A model generated the notes under the pieces. It saw only the letters and a program-made list of their open reading frames with translations, was not told the DNA's origin and searched no databases. Shown here one piece after another: positions 47,503 through 57,079 of a DNA stretch of 57,079 nt; position 1 is the stretch's first letter, and the number at the start of each line of letters is the position of its first letter. The stretch is from Labyrinthula sp. Ha. Its lineage: Eukaryota > Sar > Bigyra > Labyrinthulida > Labyrinthulaceae. The position numbers and the translations under genes are program-made. The stretch is from NCBI GenBank assembly GCA_015227615.1, contig JAALGZ010000095.1:1-57079 (forward strand), in the 5' to 3' direction.

Positions 47503-47973
47503 TCAGATGCTGGAGGATATTTGGTTCGTTTGGAGGGCTTCCTTGATTATCGTGTTGAATGTGTTGGGTTGGGGAGCATGCTGAACTTGGTTTATATATG
47601 TGCTAGCATTCATGGTGTTAGAAGGTAGTCCATAATAAACTGCAGAGGCATATAGAGCTTGATCAGGAGTAGCTTTGAGAGTATATAAGTCTTCGAACCC
47701 AATTAGAACCCATTGCGAGTCAGGCGAATCCACCAGAGCGATCTTCAGTCTAGGGAGCTCGTTTTCTTTGCCATCGCTATATTTGACCTTTAAACAAATC
47801 AGGCCAGTGTGGGTGACTCTTATTTTCTGCTCATTAGGTAATACGACGTGCCGCTCTTTTCTCATAGGATATACAGTGTGACACAAATGAGAGTGTTGTT
47901 GGAAACCTCCAACTGTGGCAGTAGCACCACTGTGAAGACAACCTTTAACAGGCTGCCAAGACCCCATAGACAC
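47503..47973 (-). pseudogene. Protease region
   Basis: Lies between the zinc knuckle and the RT, where gypsy elements carry an aspartic protease. It begins with a CLHSGATATVGG-like run resembling the D-S-G-A-T active-site loop and continues with beta-rich sequence. Confidence 0.5.
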
Positions 47974-47997
47974 AAATATAAATATCTGTACCTTTTC

Positions 47998-48723
47998 TTA
48001 ATTGAGAACTTGTCCATTGATGCCTTCGAATCTTCTAACTACAACGTCTCTTGCCCTGTTTTGGGCCCTTTGGTTCTGCCGGTATCTCTGCATATCACCT
48101 TGAGGGGCTTGTTGTAGATGTTGATTAAAAGTGAGAGCTGAGTTATTGTTTGTAGCATAATTTCTTCTTCCTTCTGACCCAGATGAGACTTGCGGCGTAG
48201 TTCTATTATTTACTGCCCTTAGAAATAGTGATGGCAAACCGTTCGCCTTCCTCATTTCGTTGACAGGACATTCCCTCTGATAATGGCCAGGTTTCGAACA
48301 GATCCTGCAGTTTTTATCATAAGCTGGTGCTGCAAGGATATATTGCGGGGTTTGCTGGTAAGGTGAAGTCGCTTGTTGAAAGTTTTGGTGAGTTTGTACC
48401 TGAGGGAGATATTTTTGATTGGCATTTATATTCATATTGTTCGTGTTCGGGATATTTGAGTTGTAAGTTTGGTGAGGTTGATCGTACTGTATAGTCGGTG
48501 GGGGTATAAAATGTTGTTGAGGAGGTTGATAAGTTGTTGGTGGTAGTATGTAAGGTGTTGGTGGGAATGGATAAGTCGTGTGCTGAGCTGTCGGCTGCTG
48601 CACTTTCATCACTTCTTCCATCTTGATATCATCTTCCTGCTCGCTCATCGCCCACTGCTTCAACTTTAGAAGCTGCTCCAATAGTTCAAGTCCAGGCTTC
48701 TTATTCACCTCCATCTTCTTCAA
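47998..48723 (-). pseudogene. Gag, nucleocapsid region with CCHC zinc knuckle
   Basis: A Pro/Gln/Tyr-rich, disordered-looking stretch followed by CRICSKPGHYQRECP (C-x2-C-x4-H-x4-C, about 48,260-48,310), the nucleic-acid-binding knuckle of retroelement nucleocapsid proteins, and then a basic Arg/Asn-rich tail. Confidence 0.75.
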
Positions 48724-48762
48724 GTGCTCATATTGATCTTTGTCGAGCAGTTTCTTCTGGGC

Positions 48763-49749
48763 TCACCTGACGAGTTTATGCAACTGATTATACTCGTCAG
48801 TGTCAATTTCGAATCTGGCGGGGAGTTTTGATATCGCGATTTTTAGAACTTGTTTTTCTATTCTTTTGTCTTTCATCTCTTTTAAAGTGACAAGTCTTTT
48901 TATTCCATTTATGAAGTGCTTCACTTGAACTCTATACGGTTTGTCCTCGGGCCATTTAAGCTGGTTTCTCAAAATACGAATATTCATCTCGCGTTTTTCA
49001 TCGTCATACTCAGCTACTATCTGCTCTAAAACCTCTTTAATGTCTTTGTCCGTCTTAGCATCATACACGTCGCTGAGTTCTCTTATGACTTTGCCGTCTA
49101 AATAGTGCTGGATGGGGATATTGCCGGATTGATGTGCGTAAGAGTGGGTGAAACTTATGACGTCTTCAGCTGAAAGGGTTTTCAAAAGGGGAGGATTCGG
49201 TGCACTCTGAATAAAGAAGGTGCTGTTTTGAGGGCTCTTAGTTGGTGTTGGAACATTTGCTTTGCTCTTGTTGCTCGAGTTTGTCCCCATGGACTCGTTT
49301 TATTCTTCGTATTCTTGCATTTCTGTATTTAGAATCTTCGATTTCTTAATGACGTGTTCCAATGAAAATGTAAGTTTTTTGATAATACTATCTTTTCTTC
49401 TGGGTTTCTCTCTGCTCAAAGACCAATTTAAATTGTATTCTCTGTTACTTGCTCTGAGAGGTGTATCTGTAAAACCCTTTGAATACCTAGGCGAGTTTGA
49501 ATGTGTAGTTTCAAGATTTGATTCAGCTGCTTTGGGAGTAACAGCTAAGAGATCTTCTCGAAAACTAAGATAAGATTTAGTGCCCTTTGAGTAAGAAGGT
49601 TCGCTTAAAGTTTTAGAAATTTTACGCGGACGCAAATATAATAAGGTTTCTTCAGTAGCTTGATCTACTAAATGCTTTCCGCTTTTCGATATCTTAAACT
49701 TCGATATCTTGTGAAATGTCAATGTAGAATATTTCTCTTGTTCGAACAA
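48763..49749 (-). pseudogene. Gag, N-terminal and capsid-like region
   Basis: Starts immediately inside the 5' LTR with a basic, Ser/Lys-rich stretch. A capsid-like helical region follows (48,763-49,290) with a KEVLEQIVAEYDDEKREMNI-like helix and a W-P-E-D segment, as in retro-gag domains. It is assigned by position and character. Confidence 0.6.
49738..49749. promoter_or_regulatory. Palindrome at the expected primer-binding site
   Basis: TTGTTCGAACAA lies directly inside the 5' LTR. It contains the TTCGAAC string of tRNA T-loops but is not the complement of a tRNA 3' end as in a usual primer-binding site. Confidence 0.4.
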
Positions 49750-49888
49750 TGATCAGATCCCACGAATACTTCTGGTATGCTTATGACAATATGTAATGTG
49801 AATCCATGAAAATTTATGTATTATTCGTTAATAACTAACTTAGCAAGTATTACTTATAAACTTTATAACAATAACGGATAAACCATCA
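49750..49888 (-). repeat. 5' LTR (139 bp) of the MT-A70 element
   Basis: Direct repeat of 42,518-42,656 with TG...CA ends (TGAT...ATCA). It is unusually short for an LTR. The internal side begins with the 12-bp palindrome TTGTTCGAACAA at the place a primer-binding site is expected. Confidence 0.8.
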
Positions 49889-51536
49889 CTTTGTAAGATC
49901 AAGTTTGATATCAAATTTAATCTAAAGTCTTTTTGCCAGTGATATAATCAGACCAAGTAGGAACGTCAACGCAAAAGAATCTCTGGGCATTTAAATTAAA
50001 CTGTGTATCTCCTTGAGATAATTTAGCCCTGGCTGTAATGACTTTTTAATGGGTAATACTTTTCCCTCCAGTAGCTCGACTTCTTTGATGAATTTAGGTT
50101 GTTCTTCACTGATGGTGTAGTTTTTCATTAAATTGATGGTTGAAACATTTCGGGAGGCGCCAGTGTCAGTGCTTCCTTGCACATGTTCAAATTCTTTAGA
50201 GTGGATATTTTCAAACTGAGCCTAATATCTTGGAGAGAAGATTTAAGCTTACCTAAACGTATTCTATTGAATTTTTCTTTTTTTCATATTGTTCTTTGCA
50301 TATTGGTGCTTAGGTTCTACAACTAGTTTGTTCGGATGAAACTTTAGACCTGCGCGATTATTCATAAATGTCTATTTAATTATTGGAAGATTAAGATGTT
50401 TTACGCCAAGCATGAGCTCGTCCAACTCTAAATTGATACAAATTGGGGCCTTTTTTAACAAAATCTTCACGATTCTCTTGCGATCTTGGTCTTTTTCACC
50501 CTCAGCCAGAAACATCGATATTTTGTTGACTTTGTCGAAATAAAGATATATTTGTTCCTCAGGAGATAAAAATCGCGATGGCCACTGTAGCTCATCGGCT
50601 ATAGTGGTTAGACATCTAGCAAGATTTATTCTATCATATTAAGAGACGTTTTTTTTCAAATATTTATAAACAGAATAAAAGCTTGAAACATCAACACCTC
50701 TGTGTCTTAAACTTGAAGTAACATCCTCAGTTAAAAGAGTTTGAATGTTAAGATTTAGTACATTTATCGCGACACCATCAAGACAATGCAGAAAATTGAT
50801 AATAGCCTTTTGCATAAGTTCTTTTAATTTTGGAGGAAGTTGAAATTGAAAAAGTGGAACACCGGAAGGTCTTCACTCAGAAATGATATGTTGCTTGTTG
50901 TCATATCTGTATCCTTTTTTGTTTGCATTCTTTTTAATATAGGAGCCACCAGTCTAGCTCCAAGGATCCAGTGATTTGTAAGAAACGGAATTCTGTTTAT
51001 CATCTTTACGTCTGGTAGCCTCTTCTTTATTCTTTAGATGTTCAAGAGCTTGATCCCCAGCCACATCGTCATAAGTTTCAGGAAGATTGGATAAACGTTC
51101 AGCTTGATCAGTTTCTCTCTGCCTAAGGTATTCTTCCCTCTCGTTGATTTCTTTTTTTTTCTTCTCCTTAAGACGTCTTGCAACTCATCATTGACTTCCT
51201 TTTGTTTCAGAATGCTATTGTGCAGCTCCATTTTAGCAACTTCCTGTTCTGCAAGCTGCTTTGATAGGCGATCCAGGCGTGTGCGTTCTCTTTGCTGCCT
51301 TAAGACTTCGCCAAGTGCTCCCTGATCTATAAGATCTTGCATGTCTGTAGACCGAGTGGTCCTTCTAGAAGGAATTTCTTGAGCTTCGTCCGCGAATGGT
51401 AAAGGCTAAGGGCTCTCTTCTGGAGAAGCATTATTAACATCTGTTTGTGGATTTGTCGTAGGTGCCCTTGAAGGAGGAATTGGAATATCTTCGGGGGTCT
51501 TTTGATCAGTCATATTCGCGACGTTATTCGAGTAAC
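49889..51536 (-). mobile_element. Gag/protease piece of another LTR element
   Basis: Begins near 51,514 with a Pro-rich N-terminus, then a coiled-coil (RQQRERTRLDRLSKQLAEQE, 51,034-51,342) as in many gag proteins. A protease-like STDTGASRNVSTINLM run follows near 50,180, with the D-T-G-A active-site loop. No RT or integrase of its own is seen before the next element's LTR, so the piece is truncated or interrupted. It is broken in several places. Confidence 0.6.
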
Positions 51537-51539
51537 GTC
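51520..51539. repeat. 7-bp-stem hairpin at edge of repeat C
   Basis: GACGTTA, six-base loop TTCGAG, TAACGTC. It overlaps the edge of repeat C and lies a few bases before the gag-like start, where a primer-binding or packaging signal would be expected. Confidence 0.5.
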
Positions 51540-52898
51540 TTCCTACAATGCAAGTGTATTCAAGAATGTAGTGTAATTAAATCATTAACGACTAGGTCTT
51601 ATTATGTCAAACTGATATATATTTGTAATTGTATTTCAACTATGTTACAGAATATAGTAAATGTCTAAGATAGTCATAAGAACCAGGAGTAAACACGTCA
51701 GTCCGATATTACATGGACAACTCCAACCGCACTATTATATTTTCATTTTTCTAAGATTCCTTCAACTTCCGAGTTTTTTACTTCAGTTGTTTTAGTCTGA
51801 TATTTCTGCTGTTACCAACATTACTACTTCCTCTACCGTCAACAATTATATTTAAACAATTTTCTTTAAAGTTACAGTTATGTTTCTGTTCCTTACAAAG
51901 TTTAGTTTTCTATATGATGTTTAGATTTTGTAGTCTAAATATATAGTGAAAAGGCATTTTAACTTGTTTTAATAATTTTGAAAGGCTTAGTCCTTGTAAT
52001 GGTTTGTTATCTTATTATAAATTTTGACAATGCTATTCAAAATCGTCTTCTACAATATCTATAGCTCTTATTCTCACTAATTTATATTTATCATCCTAAA
52101 ACTTATCATCTATTATTCCAGACTTAAACCAATGTTCTTCATTTGATGGACATTATTTGTTAATATATCAAAAACCTCTGCATTGACAGCACCTAATCGG
52201 TTTGAGATATTCTTTATTATTCATTTTGGGTTTGCTGGTTGAAATATCTTTTGTATCTGTATCCTAGTGCTGATTTTTACATATTCAAAGTTCAAAAGTT
52301 GACTAAACCTTCACAAACAGTTTATTACTTTATCCATTGAAGTACTTGGACATAGAGATGTTGTAACACCTTATTGTTCATTTTGAATGTTTCTAATTAA
52401 GCATTCTACCATAGATCATGTAGAGTTTACATCATATATAACTTGAATCTTGCGTACTCTACTTTGCATTTGTTTAAAAATTTTGTTTAACTTCTGAATG
52501 GAATATCTGGTATATTTCTCTCACTCTTGACCTTCTGATTTTCAACACTAATGTGAAAATATGTTTTGAATCTGTAAATGTTTTAAGAGTTCGTTCTTTA
52601 CTCTTCTTAAGATGTAACAGTTCCAGTTATATAATTGCTCTTAATATAGTAATGACTTCTTCAGCGGATGTACCAAGCACAAGTTCAATTCTAATAAAGC
52701 TTTAGGTTATTATTCGTAGAGCAAAGACATAGTTCTTTTGATAATCCAAAACTATGGAATTTTAACTTAGTTTCAAACATTCAGCCGGAGTATTCTTGCT
52801 TTCTGGAGTGTATACTTCAATTGAGCTCTCAGAATTTTCAAAATCATCACCTGCAATTCTTTGCTTGTTTTACTCTCTCGTAAAACTTCACTCCACTG
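51537..52898 (-). repeat. Dispersed repeat, copy C, cut by a copia element
   Basis: Matches copy B 40,866-42,227 with about three differences. It stops at CTCCACTG, where the copia LTR begins; the missing 290 bp would be expected beyond the copia element, outside the window. Confidence 0.8.
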
Positions 52899-52900
52899 TG

Positions 52901-52992
52901 TGTTGTAGTAAGTCTTTGGTTTTCTAGCGAAATTCTTAGTTAGTTAGTTCCTCTGTCCTAAGCAGCCAATAGTACTGAAGACTACAAGTTAG
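52901..52992 (-). repeat. 3' LTR of copia element (visible match)
   Basis: Matches 56,988-57,079. The LTR may be longer than the 92 bp that can be compared, because the other copy is cut by the window end. Confidence 0.75.
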
Positions 52993-53680
52993 TCACTATC
53001 AACAACAACATCCTCTTCTTCTTCTGTACTGTTCTTTTTAGCACATGTCTTCATTAAAGCATCTCTGTGAATCTTTAACTTCGAAAATCCCAATGCTTTG
53101 GTGAACATGTCCACCTGAAACTCATTAGTGTTTTTATAGCTATGATTACTCTTTCCCATATTAACCAACCGTTGCAAAGCATGAAATTTTAGTTCAATGT
53201 GCTTGGTTCTGTCAAGACTTCCTTTGGAGCTTCCAATTAAGATTGCTCCCATGTTGTAATTGTAAACATTGATCGGCTTCGTGTACTTCAACCCAAGAAA
53301 CTCTAGAACATTAGCGATGTACCTGAGTGGTTGGTAGCTTCTGCAACTCCGATGTACTCTGCCTCCGTAGATGACATTGCTATTAACGGTTCCAACTTAG
53401 ATCTGTATAAAATAGGTGCATTGTTAACCTTGATCACGTAGCCGTAAACTGATTTCTTCTTAGGTCCCATTGCAAATGATGCATCAACCTCCATTTCAAG
53501 CTTTAGGACGTCCTTACTATTGGTTTTGTAACACAGGCTCAAGTTCTTTGTGTCTACCAAGTACTTCATCACACGTCTAACTAGCTTCAAATCAGTCGTC
53601 GTAGCACATGAAGTTCTTCTACTCATTGCATGAACAGCAAAACAAATGTCAGGTCTAGTTCCTAAAGCAATGCGCAGCAA
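52989..53680 (-). pseudogene. Copia RNase H
   Basis: RIALGTRPDICFAVHAMSR (the Y-L-x-x-T-R-P-D-I block), then MEVDASFAMGPKKKSVYGYV (D-A-D-W-A-G) and AMSSTEAEYIGVAEAT (S-S-T-E-A-E-Y), in order; the frame ends just inside the 3' LTR. Confidence 0.85.
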
Positions 53681-53913
53681 GCTTACTAGAACCGATTGAA
53701 AAGGTCTAAGATCTGCTAGTGGTTGCCTGAGGCATTCTCTAACTTAAGGTTCTCTTGTAGCGGTACTTTAACACTCCTCTTCTCAAGATCAACTACCACT
53801 TCACCTTTCTCAATCTTCATTCGTTGATGAACATGAATGCCTTCTCTAGTACAGTTCAACTCGAGTCCAAGAAACATCCTTGGACTTAGCTCTTTTCTTA
53901 GCTCAAATCTTTG

Positions 53914-54731
53914 TTACACCTGTTGCTCAAGCTCATCTAACTCCACATTACTCTTTCCAATGTGCAGGATGTCATCCACAAACAAACACAAAAACATTTT
54001 GTTTCGTTTGTACAGACATGGATCCACAGGGCAATTGACAAACCTAAGTTTTTTTAGAAACTCATCAATGCAAACATTGCAATTTCTAGGTGAACTTCGA
54101 AGGCCGTAGATTGAAGATGTAGTTCTCCAACAGTTGCTGCCATCGTTCTTGGGATGTCCAGTAGGGAGTCTTAAGTAAACCTCTTTCTCAGACTTTCCGT
54201 AGAGGTAAGCATTTTTCACACCCAAACTTCTGATCTTCCAACCCTTCGATGCAGCAACTGAGACCAACAACCTTACAATCTCAAAATGACCTGTTGGAGC
54301 GTAGTTGTCTTCATCGTCAGCAGGTTTCACCAGATCACCTCTTACTGCAAGTCTAACTTTCTTTCTTCCACTGTCTTTGATGGTGAACAGCTCTTTCAAT
54401 GGCAATGGTTTCACACCGACAGGAACATCTCGCAACTGGACAACATCAAACTCGCCGATGCATTCCAAACTTTCAACGTCTTGGTTGTACGCTTTTAACC
54501 ATTCAGTTGCATCTTTTCTTCCACTGATTTGTGTAAAATTTTTAGGGGGAGTAGTTCTAGAGCCTTAGCAGTAAATCCAACAGCATTGCGAACCCGTTTC
54601 CCTTCAACTACGTTACCTGCATCAATTTCTGACCATATAAGCCCAATTGGCACACTCTGAGGCGTTGATTCATTAGTTAATTGGTGTGGTTCACTTTCCT
54701 CTTCTTGATGTGCATCAGTCTCGGCATCCAT
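53914..54731 (-). pseudogene. Copia reverse transcriptase
   Basis: KVRLAVRGDLVKPADDEDNY (the usual K-A-R-L-V-A-x-G block), LGVKNAYLYGKSEKEVYLRL (motif A, usually V-x-N-A-F-L-x-G), SIYGLRSSPRNC (Y-G-L-x-Q-A-x-R) and LCLFVDDILHIGKS (catalytic V-D-D), in the Ty1/copia arrangement. Confidence 0.85.
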
Positions 54732-54875
54732 ATCATTTGGCTCACTTAAGCAAAATTCCGTATGCGTTTTCCCTGATACTGCTTCATTTTCGATGACCCG
54801 GTTGAAAAATCAGCCATACCGTGCAGTTCCTACTTTCTTAGTATCTAACCAGTAGACCAAGTACTCCCTGCCCTT

Positions 54876-55495
54876 TTAACCCAAGAAGATTGCCTTTCTT
54901 CCTTTCATTTCACCTTTCTTCTGCTGTTTTCCAGGTCTAGCTGCACCCAACCTTCCAAACTCAAAGAGATGATTAACTTGAGGTTTTCGTAGGTATATTA
55001 ACTCAAAAGGAGTCTTCGCTTCCGGAGTTACACGAGAAAATTGTCTGTTGTGTAAGTAAGTAAAACCTTTGCAGCGTAAGGCTAGCAATAAGCTGTCAAT
55101 CCAGAGTCAATGAGCAGGACTTTGTAGCCATCCTGCAATGAGTGATTCCAACGTTCCACCGTCCCATTCATCGAGGGATGGTACTTTGGCGGCACATCAT
55201 CAACTACTCCCAGGTTCTCAAATTCTTCCTTCAGTGATGAGTTAACAAACTCATTTCCTTGATCCGTCTTAAAGTTGATCAGCTTCCTAGATGTCAAATT
55301 GTTCATCCTCTTTAACCAAGCCTTAATCACCTCGGTTACTTGTGATTTCTTGCAAATGCAAAACGTCCACTTGTACTTAGTGTAGTCATCAACAAGAGTT
55401 AGCATGAATCTAAACCCACCTTTACCGGTTGGCAACGGTCCAACAAGATCTGCATGAACCTTTTCAAATCTTCTAGCTGCCTTCAACTTGTGCAC
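54876..55495 (-). pseudogene. Copia integrase core
   Basis: DDE landmarks: KVHADLVGPLP (first Asp), FKTDQGNEFVN (second Asp) and NGTVERWNHSL (Glu), in order, with copia-type wording. The C-terminal part reaches 54,876 with a KGRKAIFLG-type motif. Confidence 0.85.
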
Positions 55496-56075
55496 TTTTG
55501 TCGTACCAGGGTCATCTTTTCTGACAACTTTCCTAAGTCACACTCTAGGCATTGAATCCATTTCTTGAACCTTTCTTTTGGAAGCCCATCAACCAATCCA
55601 TGCTTTTGCATCTCCATCATTGTCTGGTAAGATGGATGTCCAAGTTTAAGATGCCACTCCATGGTTGCGTCAGGTGTCGAGCCTAGTTTCACAACATTAG
55701 TTTTAACTGTAAATGACAACCAGTACAGCTTATTTTGACCTCTTTTAGCAACCAACTTATGGGTTTTTATTTCATCAACAATCCCAGCTCGATCCTTCAC
55801 AAACTTAGTGGACCAACCCTTATCTGCTAACAAGCCTGTGGAAATAATCATGTTTTGGTTTAAGTTCTCATCAAAAGCAACATTTGTAAGTCTTATACTC
55901 AATCCAGTTTCTGTTAATCCTACAAAGTCTCCAATGTAATTTACAAGAATAAATCCTGACAACGTCTTAACAACTAGAGGTTCTTTAAGGCATCTTAAGT
56001 TTGTCATTAGCTCTTTTCTTGAGCACACATGAAGACTAGCACCAGAATCTAAGCAAGAATGGATTTCATTTGACT
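55483..56075 (-). pseudogene. Copia protease and integrase zinc region
   Basis: The active-site loop CLDSGASLHVCSRKE is at about 56,010-56,060. The gag-pre-integrase part follows, with HLKLGHPSYQTM (H...H) and CLECDLGK (C-x2-C), about 55,530-55,650. Confidence 0.75.
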
Positions 56076-56103
56076 TCTGAGTACCACCATGAGCTCCAAT
56101 TAA

Positions 56104-56900
56104 TCAAATCTCCGTTTTTTCGTATAGACCTAACCCACTAAGATCAACCGTTGCCTTGGTGGAACAAACCTTCTTCACTTGTTCTTTTTTCTTGTTAGGG
56201 CAGTCGAAACTTTTGTGGCCAGTTTTCTTACAGTTCCAGCAACATGGGCATCTAAATTTGAGATGACCTTCCTTCTTACAAATCGGGCACTTTTTCTTCT
56301 TAATGCTTTGCTTAGCTGGAGCAGCACTTGTAACCTGCACCTTCAGCACAGCTCTAGTGTCACGTAGACTACTCAAAACAGTAGCTCTTTGCATCACTTT
56401 AACTAGAATTTTTTCCATGTCGTAAGAATTGTCATCACTCCTGAACATCTTTTCTGTACGAATGTTCAAAACTAGTTCATTAAACTCTGCTGGTAGCAAG
56501 GAACACAACTGCAAAGCCTGTTGAGAGTTTGAAACACCCCCCCCCCCCCTGCCTGCTTCAGTTTCTTCACAGCAACCTTAAATTTGGTTACTGTCAGAAG
56601 AACATCTGGTCCAGCTTCAAGTTGCTCTAACTCGCGCTCAGCTTCTTGCAGTTTCACATCTTCAGAAGTTGCACAAACCAACTGAAGTTCTTTCCAAGCC
56701 TCTTGAACACTCTCAAACATTAAACAAAGATCTTCTAAATCTCCCCCTACATATCTTACTAGGTCACTAAACGCTCCAGCTGCCTGTCTCTCAAACTTTT
56801 CCAAATCTTTGGGATCTTCTGGTACAGTTCTGGCACCAGTCACAATCCCCCAAGTAACCGTGCGAAGAAAGTGTAGCTTCATCTTCTTCGCCCACGTGGC
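56104..56900 (-). pseudogene. Copia gag with two CCHC knuckles
   Basis: Helical gag region (with a LTETKNYATWAKKMKLHF-like opening just before it) followed by CPICKKEGHLKFRCP and CWNCKKTGHKSFDCP (about 56,200-56,290), two nucleic-acid-binding zinc knuckles. Confidence 0.8.
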
Positions 56901-56987
56901 GTAATTCTTGGTTTCTGTGAGTTTTGACGGTAGTTCAACTTTTGAGACAGTTCCATGTATTTCTGCGTTTCGTTTAGGCTCTTAACC

Positions 56988-57079
56988 TGTTGTAGTAAGT
57001 CTTTGGTTTTCTAGCGAAATTCTTAGTTATTTAGTTCCTCTGTCCTAAACAGCCAATGGTACTGAAGACTACAAGTTAG
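56988..57079 (-). repeat. 5' LTR of copia element, visible part
   Basis: 92 bp matching 52,901-52,992 with three differences; begins TGTTGTAG on the plus strand and continues beyond the window. Confidence 0.75.

Larger units (their letters stand above)
42518..49888 (-). mobile_element. Ty3/gypsy-like element carrying an MT-A70 methyltransferase
   Basis: A 7.4-kb minus-strand element bounded by two 139-bp direct repeats that begin TGAT and end ATCA. The parts in order (right to left) are 5' LTR, gag with a CCHC zinc knuckle, protease region, reverse transcriptase, RNase H, integrase, chromodomain-like stretch, Myb/SANT-like segment, MT-A70 methyltransferase, polypurine tract and 3' LTR. The LTRs differ at about 10 of 139 sites (9 transitions), so it is not recent. 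Pol order (RT-RH-IN) and the chromodomain place it with chromovirus-like Ty3/gypsy elements. The copy is broken in roughly ten places. No target-site duplication is seen. Confidence 0.8.
52901..57079 (-). mobile_element. Ty1/copia LTR retrotransposon, runs off the window end
   Basis: Parts on the minus strand from right to left: 5' LTR (56,988 to the end), gag with two zinc knuckles, protease, integrase, reverse transcriptase, RNase H, 3' LTR (from 52,901). Integrase before RT is the Ty1/copia order. The visible LTR parts share 89 of 92 bases, so the insertion is fairly young, but several breaks (under ten) are present. It is inserted in repeat copy C. Confidence 0.85.

Noticed and set aside
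49991-50182. DTGAS run as a host pepsin-type protease
   Set aside because: Only a single short retropepsin-like loop within a gag-like context; fits an LTR element better.
1-57079. CRISPR arrays, bacterial operons, rRNA or tRNA genes
   Set aside because: No regular spaced repeats, no Shine-Dalgarno-led gene strings, and no cloverleaf or rRNA-like block recognised by eye.

Overview
The window reads as nuclear DNA of a AT-rich, repeat-loaded unicellular eukaryote. The evidence is a mitochondrial carrier, two tubulin-tyrosine-ligase-like genes, a histidine-acid phosphatase gene that appears to be split by a 30-nt spliceosomal intron, and many retroelements. Nothing looks prokaryotic. TAA and TGA close the host genes and I see no sign of a recoded stop. 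I cannot name the lineage from sequence alone.

Layout. 1-4.5 kb: no gene seen. 4.5-7 kb: the only compact host island, a membrane-anchored MINPP/phytase-like phosphatase (+) facing an SLC25A32-like mitochondrial carrier (-) with 19 bp between their stop codons. 7.3-8.9 kb: decayed non-LTR (LINE) reverse transcriptase. 10.3-11.4 kb: first TTL-like gene (+). 13-21.6 kb: a long, G+C-richer, very decayed Ty3/gypsy fossil (-). 22.2-23.4 kb: integrase-like scrap and repeat copy A. 23.8-24.9 kb: second TTL-like gene (-), an inverted duplicate of the first including flanks. 25.6-27.7 kb: purine-rich retroelement relic (+). 27.7-34.4 kb: AT-rich, almost empty, with one weak multi-exon gene candidate at 29.5-30.4 kb. 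34.75-38.6 kb: a MULE DNA transposon with a 9-bp target duplication, palindromic terminal repeats, a SWIM-finger transposase and an internal minisatellite, inserted into another gypsy reverse-transcriptase fossil. 40.9-57.1 kb: a stack of LTR elements on the minus strand (repeats B and C, a gag/protease piece, a gypsy-like element bounded by 139-bp LTRs, and a Ty1/copia element running off the window end).

The most interesting object is the gypsy-like element at 42,518-49,888. Downstream of its integrase and a chromodomain-like stretch, and still inside its LTRs, it carries a Myb/SANT-like segment and an MT-A70 adenine-N6-methyltransferase (DPPW motif). The methyltransferase frame ends in the first three bases of the 3' LTR, and its last codons form the polypurine tract, so it is cargo of the element and not a neighbouring host gene. 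Retrotransposons that captured cytosine methyltransferases are known; I know of no described MT-A70 counterpart, though I could not search. The copy is broken and is described as a fossil.

The host genes show no common pathway: inositol-phosphate hydrolysis, mitochondrial cofactor transport, and tubulin-type ATP-grasp ligation. The rest of the window is a record of successive and nested transposon insertions.
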